From contig DNTA01000244.1 of NCBI GenBank assembly GCA_003500135.1, positions 1 to 37,123 on the forward strand: 37,123 bases of DNA, given 5' to 3'. Below the pieces are notes generated by a model, which made no database searches, had not been told where the DNA came from, and was given only the letters and a program-made list of their open reading frames with translations. The translations under genes were made by a program, and so were the position numbers. The stretch's first letter is position 1; every line of letters begins with the position of its first letter. The stretch comes from Cytophagales bacterium. Its GTDB lineage: Bacteria > Bacteroidota > Bacteroidia > Cytophagales > Cyclobacteriaceae. Below, piece after piece: positions 7,244 to 14,548 of the stretch.

Positions 7244-8536
7244 CTAGTTATCAATCGCAGCCCCGGCCATTTGCCTGAACTTCCAGCCCGTTTGGTCATT
7301 GCTATCCCCTTGGGTTTGCTTCATGATTATGCCGATCATTTTTTCCTTAGGATCAGCGAAGTATTGTGTGTTGAAATAACCACCCCAGTCGAATGTCCCC
7401 TGGCTGCCTCTGCCGCCCATACCCTGTCCATGCAGATCTATGACACCAAAAGCCAGCCCATGGAAATATCCCGGGCCCCAAATTTCACCTATTTGATTAC
7501 TCATTATGGAACGGACGGTAGTTCTGCTCAAAAGCCGGACGCCATTTAGCTCGCCGCCGTTGAGATACATTTGCAAAAACTTGGCATAGTCTTCCGCGGT
7601 GCTTGACAATCCTGCTCCACCTGAAAAGAATGCTTTGGCGCCTTTAACAGGGTATTCTACTTCATAGCCTTCTGAAGTAAATGGCACCCATTTGTCGCCG
7701 TCTTTTGTTTGTACGGTTACCAAGCGTTCTGCTTTTGATTCAGGTAGGTAAAACCAGGTATCTTCCATGTCCAGCGGTTCGAATATCCTCGTTCGTAAAA
7801 ACTCGTCAAATGGCATACCTGATTGCAATTCGATAAAATAACCCAACACATCAAGCCCTTCGCTATAGGTAAATCTTTCACCCGGTTCGTGATGTAAGGG
7901 TAGCTTGGCCAGTTTCTTTATATTCTCTGCTATAGTTACCGGTTGATCGGTAAAGGCATCGATGATACCAGCTTTTTGGTAGATTTTGGAAAAGCGCGGA
8001 TCTCCATCGATCATGCCATAGCCAATACCTGAAGTGTGGGTTAGCAAGTGGCGGATAGTGATTTCATTTTCTGCAGGAGTAGTGATATAGCTTGTATCCG
8101 CCTCGATTAGCGAGTCGAGTATTTGGGGGCTTTTAAACTCTGGAATATATTTCGATATAGGGTCATCAAGTTGAAACTTCCCCTCTTCCCAAAGCATCAT
8201 AACAGCTGTAGAGGTAATGGCTTTGGTTTGCGAGGCAATACGGAAAACCGCATCTTTTTCCATCGCTTTTCCCGCCTGCTGATCTGCCATTCCAAAAGCT
8301 TTGTGGTAAACGATCTTTCCATTCCTGGCGATAAAAGCCACTGCGCCGGGTATTTGTCCTCCCTCGATCGCCGAATTGATCATAAAATCGATACGACTTA
8401 GCCTTTCCGGCGACATTCCAGCGCTTTCAGGCGCCGCTTCTAAGAGTGGCGGGCTGTTTTGAATAGATATGGTTTGGGCATCAGTTGGGAAATAAAGCAA
8501 CAACAGACATAAGGATAGGTTGAACAGAGTTTTCAT
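7244..8536 (-). CDS. Serine hydrolase, class C beta-lactamase / DD-peptidase-like
   Basis: Secreted hydrolase of the beta-lactamase superfamily (Pfam beta-lactamase, esterase EstB-like); substrates could be esters, D-amino peptides or peptidoglycan fragments. From the ATG at 8536 it has 430 residues, with a signal peptide ending in FPTDAQ near residue 21. The catalytic SQTK (S102-K105, SxxK motif) is followed by the HLLTHTSGIGYGM segment near 164, a YSEGLDVLGY segment in the YxN position, and a late GRGSQGTFDWGG block near residue 370 that replaces the usual KTG motif. The open frame extends eight codons to a TTG, but only the ATG gives a proper signal peptide. Isolated gene; true beta-lactam resistance is unlikely on this evidence. 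Confidence 0.88.
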   Translation of the reverse strand: MKTLFNLSLCLLLLYFPTDAQTISIQNSPPLLEAAPESAGMSPERLSRIDFMINSAIEGGQIPGAVAFIARNGKIVYHKAFGMADQQAGKAMEKDAVFRIASQTKAITSTAVMMLWEEGKFQLDDPISKYIPEFKSPQILDSLIEADTSYITTPAENEITIRHLLTHTSGIGYGMIDGDPRFSKIYQKAGIIDAFTDQPVTIAENIKKLAKLPLHHEPGERFTYSEGLDVLGYFIELQSGMPFDEFLRTRIFEPLDMEDTWFYLPESKAERLVTVQTKDGDKWVPFTSEGYEVEYPVKGAKAFFSGGAGLSSTAEDYAKFLQMYLNGGELNGVRLLSRTTVRSIMSNQIGEIWGPGYFHGLAFGVIDLHGQGMGGRGSQGTFDWGGYFNTQYFADPKEKMIGIIMKQTQGDSNDQTGWKFRQMAGAAIDN

Positions 8537-8568
8537 GGTCAATTCAGTTATGTGGATCAATTGATGCG

Positions 8569-8576
8569 GAAAGGTA
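8569..8576 (-). promoter_or_regulatory. Possible promoter of the serine hydrolase gene
   Basis: TACCTTTC on the minus strand differs from TAnnTTTG in the last base only and lies 32 bp upstream of the ATG. No clear -33 box was seen. Confidence 0.35.
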
Positions 8577-8673
8577 AAAAAATCGTGGAATAAAAAGAGA
8601 TTGATGGTGGGTAAATACTACACTTCCTGTTTGTTCGTGAATATCTACAATTTTAGAGATGTGTATCGGGTAT

Positions 8674-9915
8674 TTAAATTTCCCGCTCTAATCTGAATTT
8701 AAACTTAAGCCGCTTTTCGAGACCTTCTCTTTCTACGATAATCTTGATTTTCCTACCCTCTCTGGAGTTCATAAGGTTATACAACTGGCTTAAATTGTAG
8801 TCCTTGCTTCTCTGACCATTTACAACCAATATAACATCATTCACTTTTACCCCGGCCTCCTCTGCGGGAGAACCCGGCCTTATCTTATTCACCACGAAAC
8901 GATTTAGCTCAGTGCCTTTTGCCACAAAGTCTATCCCACTCATATTGTATTCAAATGAATCATTGTATTTGTGATTTTTTTTCAGGTACATCTTACTATC
9001 AAAATAATCGAATATCACCGTGTATTTCGAAAGTATCTCCCCTCCAAGGGTACCATTTCGTTTGACCACTGAAAGTGAATCGGAATAGGTTTCTTCATCG
9101 GGAAAAGAAACTATCACCTCGTCCAGGCAATAGTCCCCCATTTTGACATAATCAATTCTTGCCAGATGGCCATATATTTCACCACTCAACCCCTGGCCTA
9201 ACCTGGCATGGATATTCGGTTCAGGTAATCTAATGACCGGACTGGTAGGTTCAAACAGTACCAATGCATGACTGGCGCCTGTATCAATCAGAAGCTTGGC
9301 CTTTAGCGCCTGGTCCTCGTTAAACCAAACCGGAAACCTGGCATATGGCTTGGTGTCCAGTATTTCAATATCGACCTTTGACCAACTACGTCTGGGTTTA
9401 AAATATTTCTTCTCATACAATACCAATCTTTTAAGAGCATAATTAATTTCGACTACAAACCTGCTGAAAACTTCATAACCGATAATCCCGTGAACCTCAA
9501 CGCCAATATGGCTTTTCAAATCCAGAGAGTCACTGTCCAATACTAATATGGATTGACCTTCGCAAATGGTGCCCGGCAACTCTACTGAGGCTACATTGGT
9601 GACATAGGCCTCAACTATTTTGGTATCTCCTACCCCTGCAATAGTGATCTTTCTAAGGTATTCCAAACCCAGCAGATCGGCATAGTCCTTGTCTAACAAT
9701 ATACTGGACCGAACGCCTGTATCCAGTATAAATTTAAGAGGCAGGGAACGATTGACCCGTACCGGAACAATAATCAGATTGTTATGAACCTCAAAGGGTA
9801 TTTCCACACGTTTCTTGCCCTCAGGTAAGCGTAGACCAATAAATTGCGCCTCAACATCCAGTACCCAAAACGTGGCCAAAGTACATAATATGAAACAACC
9901 TATTCTCCTGATCAA
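8674..9915 (-). CDS. Exported double retropepsin-like aspartic protease with PDZ domain
   Basis: A 413-residue exported protein. The signal peptide ends at about VEAQ (residue 24). There are two aspartyl protease half-domains, each with a DTG active-site triplet: ILDTG with D65 and LIDTG with D211. This gives a tandem single-chain arrangement in which each repeat ends in a hydrophobic GIIGYE- or GTLGGE-like strand. A PDZ domain occupies about 325-400 (VVNKIRPGSPAEEAGVKVNDVIL). Such proteins are widespread in Bacteroidota, but their substrates are unknown. The reading frame has no ATG near its 5' end; TTG at 9915 gives the signal peptide and is taken as the start. The upstream mini-FtsX gene ends 63 bp away on the same strand, so the two may be co-transcribed. 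Confidence 0.82.
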   Translation of the reverse strand: MIRRIGCFILCTLATFWVLDVEAQFIGLRLPEGKKRVEIPFEVHNNLIIVPVRVNRSLPLKFILDTGVRSSILLDKDYADLLGLEYLRKITIAGVGDTKIVEAYVTNVASVELPGTICEGQSILVLDSDSLDLKSHIGVEVHGIIGYEVFSRFVVEINYALKRLVLYEKKYFKPRRSWSKVDIEILDTKPYARFPVWFNEDQALKAKLLIDTGASHALVLFEPTSPVIRLPEPNIHARLGQGLSGEIYGHLARIDYVKMGDYCLDEVIVSFPDEETYSDSLSVVKRNGTLGGEILSKYTVIFDYFDSKMYLKKNHKYNDSFEYNMSGIDFVAKGTELNRFVVNKIRPGSPAEEAGVKVNDVILVVNGQRSKDYNLSQLYNLMNSREGRKIKIIVEREGLEKRLKFKFRLEREI

Positions 9916-9978
9916 TACTTTTTTGCTTATGTTGCTTTCTGCTAGTATAATAACTTATTATTCTGAAAATATTATGAA

Positions 9979-10548
9979 TTAGTCAGAATTTCTTCGATAC
10001 AGCCACCCCCTGTAAAGGTAACGTTGCCAAAGCAAAATGGATACTGACGAAATCAAGGTGGCCGTAAATATAATAATGCCAATGAAACCCCAATAAACAA
10101 TACTGCCTGTATTACGCAAGGATATCACCGAATAAGCCCCTAAGGTACTGCTTTCCAATACCGTATCAAGCATGATAAAGCTGAAAAGCATAGCAAATAA
10201 ATGCAGGATGAATGTGTCACTTGAAATAAAGATCAAAGCACTTTTTTGAGAGCCTCCGATCCAACGCCCTACATTGTACATTTCCTCATAAACCTTCATT
10301 TTGATACTTAATACAACATACCCCGCTTCCATGGTGAGCAGGATGCTGAAAAAAATTAACCAATCGACCAAATTACAGGTATTGATTACGGCACTTCCGG
10401 TAAACATGGCGCCAAATGGATCCAATACAAAGGCCCAAATGATCAAAATGGCCAAAAGACCCATCGTCAATCCCGCTACTCTAATTAAGAAATACCAGGG
10501 ATATATGAGGATCCTTCTCCATATAATTGTTAGCGCCAATTTATACAT
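9979..10548 (-). CDS. Miniature FtsX/MacB-permease-like membrane protein
   Basis: A 189-residue membrane protein with four predicted hydrophobic segments. The N-terminus (MYKLALTIIWRRILIYPW, then a hydrophobic helix) resembles the first helix of MacB-type ABC permeases. The later block MKVYEEMYNVGRWIGGSQKS followed by a long hydrophobic helix resembles the FtsX-domain loop (R/K-E-x-G-x-x-x-x-x-G-A/G-S) and next helix. The large periplasmic domain normally found between helices 1 and 2 is missing, and no ABC ATPase is nearby. The open frame extends to a TTG at 10644, but a strong AAGGAGGAG (10552-10560) three bases before the ATG at 10548 fixes the start. FtsX relationship is inference from pattern; it may be an unrelated small membrane protein. 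Confidence 0.6.
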   Translation of the reverse strand: MYKLALTIIWRRILIYPWYFLIRVAGLTMGLLAILIIWAFVLDPFGAMFTGSAVINTCNLVDWLIFFSILLTMEAGYVVLSIKMKVYEEMYNVGRWIGGSQKSALIFISSDTFILHLFAMLFSFIMLDTVLESSTLGAYSVISLRNTGSIVYWGFIGIIIFTATLISSVSILLWQRYLYRGWLYRRNSD

Positions 10549-10551
10549 AAA

Positions 10552-10560
10552 CTCCTCCTT
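10552..10560 (-). promoter_or_regulatory. Strong Shine-Dalgarno sequence deciding the start at 10548
   Basis: On the minus strand AAGGAGGAG precedes TTT-ATG. Shine-Dalgarno sites this good are rare in this window and in Bacteroidota generally. It favours ATG 10548 over the upstream TTG. Confidence 0.75.
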
Positions 10561-10814
10561 ACTGCTAATAGTTTGAAGGCAAATGATGTACCAGTCATAA
10601 GTATGGCGCTGTAACTCATTTTGAGCCAATTCCCACCAGATCAAGTGTTCATTTTCGAACTATTTCGTGGCAGTCTGTACAAAAACGGACAATCAATATT
10701 TTTGAACAATTTCCCCTTAACACTGCTTTTTCATCGCTTTTTTATCGAATTTTTGACATTTATCAGCTTTTTTTCTCCTACTTATCCATAACTTGCGGGT
10801 TGATTTGCCAAATT

Positions 10815-13754
10815 ATGAACGTTTCAACTAGTAAACCTTTCCAATTAATTTACTCGCTTTATCAGCACGAGTACCTCGGCTATTTATTTGAGTCATTCGT
10901 GGTACAACTGGATGATCAGGGCAAGCTTACACTTCAGCATCAGAACATATCATCTCAAAATGCCGATGAGTTTGCCAATGGCCTTGATGAAACGGATTAT
11001 GAATTGATCGGGTTAACCGATTCCATGCATCAGGATGCTGTGATCAAGCATTTCAATAAGGTACGCATCAAGCCGAGGCTCTTTTTTGAAAAGATTTACA
11101 ATAAACAAAAGCCTGATAATACGAGACAAGGGCTCATTCAAAACTATTTGGAAATTCGGAGGGCTAAAGTGCTTGAAAAACTTCAGGGCAAATTACTTTT
11201 TGAAATGGGCAGCGATGGCGAACCTACATGGAAACAAATTGAAGTGATGCCCGAAAAAGCTACTGTACTTTTTCACTTCAGAAAAAATGACGATAATACC
11301 CACTATTTCCCCACTATAAAGTACGCCGGCGAAAAACTAAATTTCACTGCTAATGGTTCTTATATTATTTGCAAAGAACCTGCCTGGTTGATCGCCAATG
11401 ATAAATTATACAGCTTCAAAAAGGATGTAGATGGTCATAAGCTTATTCCCTTTCTTCGGAAAAAATTTATCGTAATACCCCAAAAGGTTGAAGAAACCTA
11501 CTATCGCAAATTTGTGGCGCCACTCGTAGCCTCATTTGATGTATATGCCAAAGGCTTTGATATACAGGTCCAAAGGTATAACCCTGAGCCTCGAATTACT
11601 TTTAGCGAACTGGCCAGCAATACTCCATCCCTAACACTATTTGGTGAGAATGGGAATCAACCTACTGAGGTGATGGAAGAGGAAAAAATATTGCTGGATA
11701 TTTCATTTAACTATGGCAATTTCAATTTTAAATCAGGCCATACCAATGGCGTTAGCGTTACACTGGAAAAGCAGGAAGATCGCTATGTATTCCATAAGGT
11801 TTCGAGAAACGTTGAAGAAGAGGTCAGGCTTGTACGGCTTCTTCAGGAGCTGGGGCTTGAAATAAAAGATAGCAAACTCACTTTACCAAAAACCCGGGCC
11901 CTGGAATGGTTGAGCAAGCACAAAGAAATTCTGGAAGAAGAAAATTTTGAAATAAAACAAAAAGGCAGCAAGGACAAGAAATATTTCGTTGGCCAGATGT
12001 CGATTTCCGTAGAAATCAAGGAAAACATTGACTGGTTTGACATACATTCCGTGGTACGCTTCGGTGATTATGAAATCCCCTTTTCACAATTGCGTAAAAT
12101 CATTCTCAAAAAAGGTAATGAGGTCAAGCTGCCCAATGGGGAAATCGGCGTGATACCGGACTCATGGATTAAGGAGTATTCCGAGCTCTTTGCTTTCATG
12201 AACGACCACAAGCAAAACAATGGCAACCTGATACTTAAGAAGCACCACCTGGCGCTTGTACAAGAACTGGAATTGGGCAACCTCGCCAAGGTATCGATGA
12301 GTAAAAAGCTGGAGAAGCTTCGTAACTTTGAGGAAATTGAAGACACCCCTATGCCTACGAAGTTTAAAGGCAAACTCAGACCCTATCAAAAAGCGGGTTT
12401 TAACTGGATGCAGTTCCTGAACAAATACCGCTTCGGAGGCTGTCTGGCCGATGATATGGGGCTTGGGAAAACAGTGCAGACACTGGCCATGCTACAATCG
12501 TTAAAAGACCAGGGTAAAAAAACCCCTTCGTTGCTGGTTATGCCTACTTCCCTCGTGTATAACTGGGAAATGGAAGCGAAAAAATTTACGCCCAATCTGA
12601 AAATCCAAGTTTATACCGGCACGAATCGTGATAAAGATACCTCAAAGTTTGAAGGCAAAGACCTTGTGCTGACCTCCTATGGAATAGTGCGACTGGATAT
12701 CGATATTCTGAAAGAATTTTATTTCAATTATGTAATTCTAGATGAATCACAGGCAATCAAGAACCCCAACAGCATCATCAGCAAGTCTGTGAAAAAACTC
12801 AAATCCGAGCATCGGCTCATTCTTACCGGCACGCCACTGGAAAACAGTACGCTGGACCTTTGGTCGCAAATGACTTTCCTTAATCCGGGGTTATTGGGTA
12901 ATCAGAGTTTCTTTAAAAACGAATTCCTCAACCCAATCGAAAAGAAAAAGGATTCAGAAAAAACCCAGAAGCTATTCAACATCATAAAGCCCTTCATACT
13001 ACGGAGGCATAAATCACAGGTAGCAACTGAGCTGCCGGAAAAAGTGGAAAATATAAAGTACATCTCCATGACCGCCATGCAGGAGGAAATTTACGAAGAA
13101 GCCAAATCGTACTATCGCAACCAAATACTGGAAAATATTGAATCGTTTGGCGTAAACAAATCGCAAATGGTACTACTTCAGGGATTGACCAAATTGCGCC
13201 AGATTGCCAACCACCCACTACTGGTGGATCAATCATACAAAGGTGATTCCGGCAAGTTGGAAGATGTAATTCATATGATGAACAATGCCATCAATGAAAA
13301 TCATAAGGTGTTAGTTTTCAGTCAGTTCGTCAAGCATTTAGCCATTTTCCAGGATTATCTCAAAAAAAATGACCTGCCTTATGCCTATCTCGATGGATCC
13401 ACTAAGGATCGTCAGGCACAGGTAGATAAATTTCAAAACGATGATGAGATCAAGGTATTTTTGATTTCGCTAAAAGCCGGTGGCGTAGGCTTGAACCTAA
13501 CAAAAGCTGAGTACGTTTTTCTGCTCGACCCGTGGTGGAATCCGGCGGTTGAACAACAGGCAGTGGACCGGGCACATCGTATAGGTCAAATGAATAAAGT
13601 TTTTACCTATAAATTTATTTCTAAAGGTACGGTGGAAGAAAAAATACTTTCCCTGCAGAAACATAAAATGCAATTGGCAAATGACCTGATCACCACTGAA
13701 GAAAGCTTTGTTAAAAACCTGTCTAAAGACGACATTGAAAAGCTACTTGAATAA
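10815..13754 (+). CDS. SNF2-family DNA-dependent ATPase / helicase
   Basis: Large cytoplasmic Swi2/Snf2 ATPase (979 residues from the ATG at 10815; an in-frame TTG lies five codons upstream). Residues 1 to about 510 form an N-terminal region without a recognised motif. The ATPase core then begins with LRPYQKAGFNWMQFL. Walker A is ADDMGLGKT near residue 545, motif II is DESQ (in place of DEAH), and motif III is LTGTPLENS. The C-terminal helicase lobe has VFSQFVKHL, then GGVGLNL and the Snf2 box VDRAHRIGQ. The family remodels protein-DNA complexes or assists RNA polymerase recycling (RapA-like); its exact role is open. It stands alone between divergent and convergent neighbours, with no methyltransferase, nuclease or other defence gene beside it. 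Confidence 0.93.
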   Translation: MNVSTSKPFQLIYSLYQHEYLGYLFESFVVQLDDQGKLTLQHQNISSQNADEFANGLDETDYELIGLTDSMHQDAVIKHFNKVRIKPRLFFEKIYNKQKPDNTRQGLIQNYLEIRRAKVLEKLQGKLLFEMGSDGEPTWKQIEVMPEKATVLFHFRKNDDNTHYFPTIKYAGEKLNFTANGSYIICKEPAWLIANDKLYSFKKDVDGHKLIPFLRKKFIVIPQKVEETYYRKFVAPLVASFDVYAKGFDIQVQRYNPEPRITFSELASNTPSLTLFGENGNQPTEVMEEEKILLDISFNYGNFNFKSGHTNGVSVTLEKQEDRYVFHKVSRNVEEEVRLVRLLQELGLEIKDSKLTLPKTRALEWLSKHKEILEEENFEIKQKGSKDKKYFVGQMSISVEIKENIDWFDIHSVVRFGDYEIPFSQLRKIILKKGNEVKLPNGEIGVIPDSWIKEYSELFAFMNDHKQNNGNLILKKHHLALVQELELGNLAKVSMSKKLEKLRNFEEIEDTPMPTKFKGKLRPYQKAGFNWMQFLNKYRFGGCLADDMGLGKTVQTLAMLQSLKDQGKKTPSLLVMPTSLVYNWEMEAKKFTPNLKIQVYTGTNRDKDTSKFEGKDLVLTSYGIVRLDIDILKEFYFNYVILDESQAIKNPNSIISKSVKKLKSEHRLILTGTPLENSTLDLWSQMTFLNPGLLGNQSFFKNEFLNPIEKKKDSEKTQKLFNIIKPFILRRHKSQVATELPEKVENIKYISMTAMQEEIYEEAKSYYRNQILENIESFGVNKSQMVLLQGLTKLRQIANHPLLVDQSYKGDSGKLEDVIHMMNNAINENHKVLVFSQFVKHLAIFQDYLKKNDLPYAYLDGSTKDRQAQVDKFQNDDEIKVFLISLKAGGVGLNLTKAEYVFLLDPWWNPAVEQQAVDRAHRIGQMNKVFTYKFISKGTVEEKILSLQKHKMQLANDLITTEESFVKNLSKDDIEKLLE

Positions 13755-13825
13755 GTGTAGTGTTTTCACACTAAAGCCGGTAGTAACTTTGTCGAGTATA
13801 ATGCTCTAGAACTAAATTTTTTTCA

Positions 13826-13856
13826 TAAAAAAGCACAGATGGCTCACCTGTGCTTT
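13826..13856 (-). terminator. Intrinsic terminator of the lipoprotein gene
   Basis: Arms AAAGCACAG (13830-13838) and CTGTGCTTT (13848-13856) form a perfect 9-bp stem. Read on the minus strand it runs into a T-tract (complement of 13827-13832), so it terminates the minus-strand gene that stops at 13885. It may also block readthrough from the SNF2 gene. Confidence 0.75.
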
Positions 13857-13884
13857 GATGTTTATTGTATGGTTCTGGTTTCGC

Positions 13885-14466
13885 TTATGAGGCTGAATCA
13901 AATTCTATGTCCACATTAACCAATATATTAGAATTATCACCAAAATCAGCATCTGGGAAAAATGGGCCAAGTAAGGTCGCTACAGGCAATGGAATACCTT
14001 CTACATTTCCCTTAATTCCATTTGTCTCATCAAGGTCGTCCAAACCGAGAGGGAAAGGTGTGGCAGGTGCACCAGGAGTAATGCTGATATTTATAGTTAA
14101 AGTCAGCTGAGTACGACTACCATTCACTTCCCAGGTACCATTTTGTTGCGCAGACCCCTCGTCGCCCGCACAGAAAAACCAGATCGTACCATCTTCCCTT
14201 AACTCTACTCTTGAATCTGCCGGATCATTACAATTTGCACTACCAAGCAGTGCGCTTGAGATCAATGCGGTAAAATCGGTTCCGGCAGGCAATGCCACAT
14301 TGCCATCAACCTCAATATCATCTGATAGAGTAGCTGAAGAAAAAGTGTAAATACCCACCAAAGGATCTGTGCTATTATCATTGTTATCATCATTGCAGGA
14401 TGACAAACCTACTACTAAAAAGGCTAAAATAATTGACAAAAGAAGGGGTAACTTTCCAATTTTCAT
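13885..14466 (-). CDS. Predicted outer-membrane or periplasmic lipoprotein, unknown function
   Basis: A 193-residue lipoprotein with signal peptide and lipobox LSSC (C24), followed by a D/N-rich linker (NDDNNDNSTD), as is usual for surface-bound Bacteroidota lipoproteins. The body has lipocalin-like features: a GIYTFSSATL strand, then RVELREDGTIWFFCAGDEGS, and NGTWEVNGSRTQLTLTI, the pattern of small beta-barrel proteins that begin with GxW-like strands. Two cysteines (near 79 and 98) may form a disulfide. Function unknown. It is divergent from the TonB-dependent receptor with 82 bp between start codons, so the two may be co-regulated, but it is not SusD-like. Confidence 0.75.
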   Translation of the reverse strand: MKIGKLPLLLSIILAFLVVGLSSCNDDNNDNSTDPLVGIYTFSSATLSDDIEVDGNVALPAGTDFTALISSALLGSANCNDPADSRVELREDGTIWFFCAGDEGSAQQNGTWEVNGSRTQLTLTINISITPGAPATPFPLGLDDLDETNGIKGNVEGIPLPVATLLGPFFPDADFGDNSNILVNVDIEFDSAS

Positions 14467-14548
14467 GTTTATTGCATTTTAATTTAATACTTTCGCTAAT
14501 ATATATATATTTAATTATCATAACAGACATAGTTTGAAATAAAAATAC

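Noticed and set aside
7244..8536. Antibiotic-resistance beta-lactamase
   Set aside because: Only the general superfamily SxxK motif is seen. The KTG and YxN boxes are atypical and most such exported proteins are esterases or peptidases.
10815..13754. Phage-defence island (DISARM-like) around the SNF2 helicase
   Set aside because: No methyltransferase, nuclease, phospholipase or other defence gene is adjacent.
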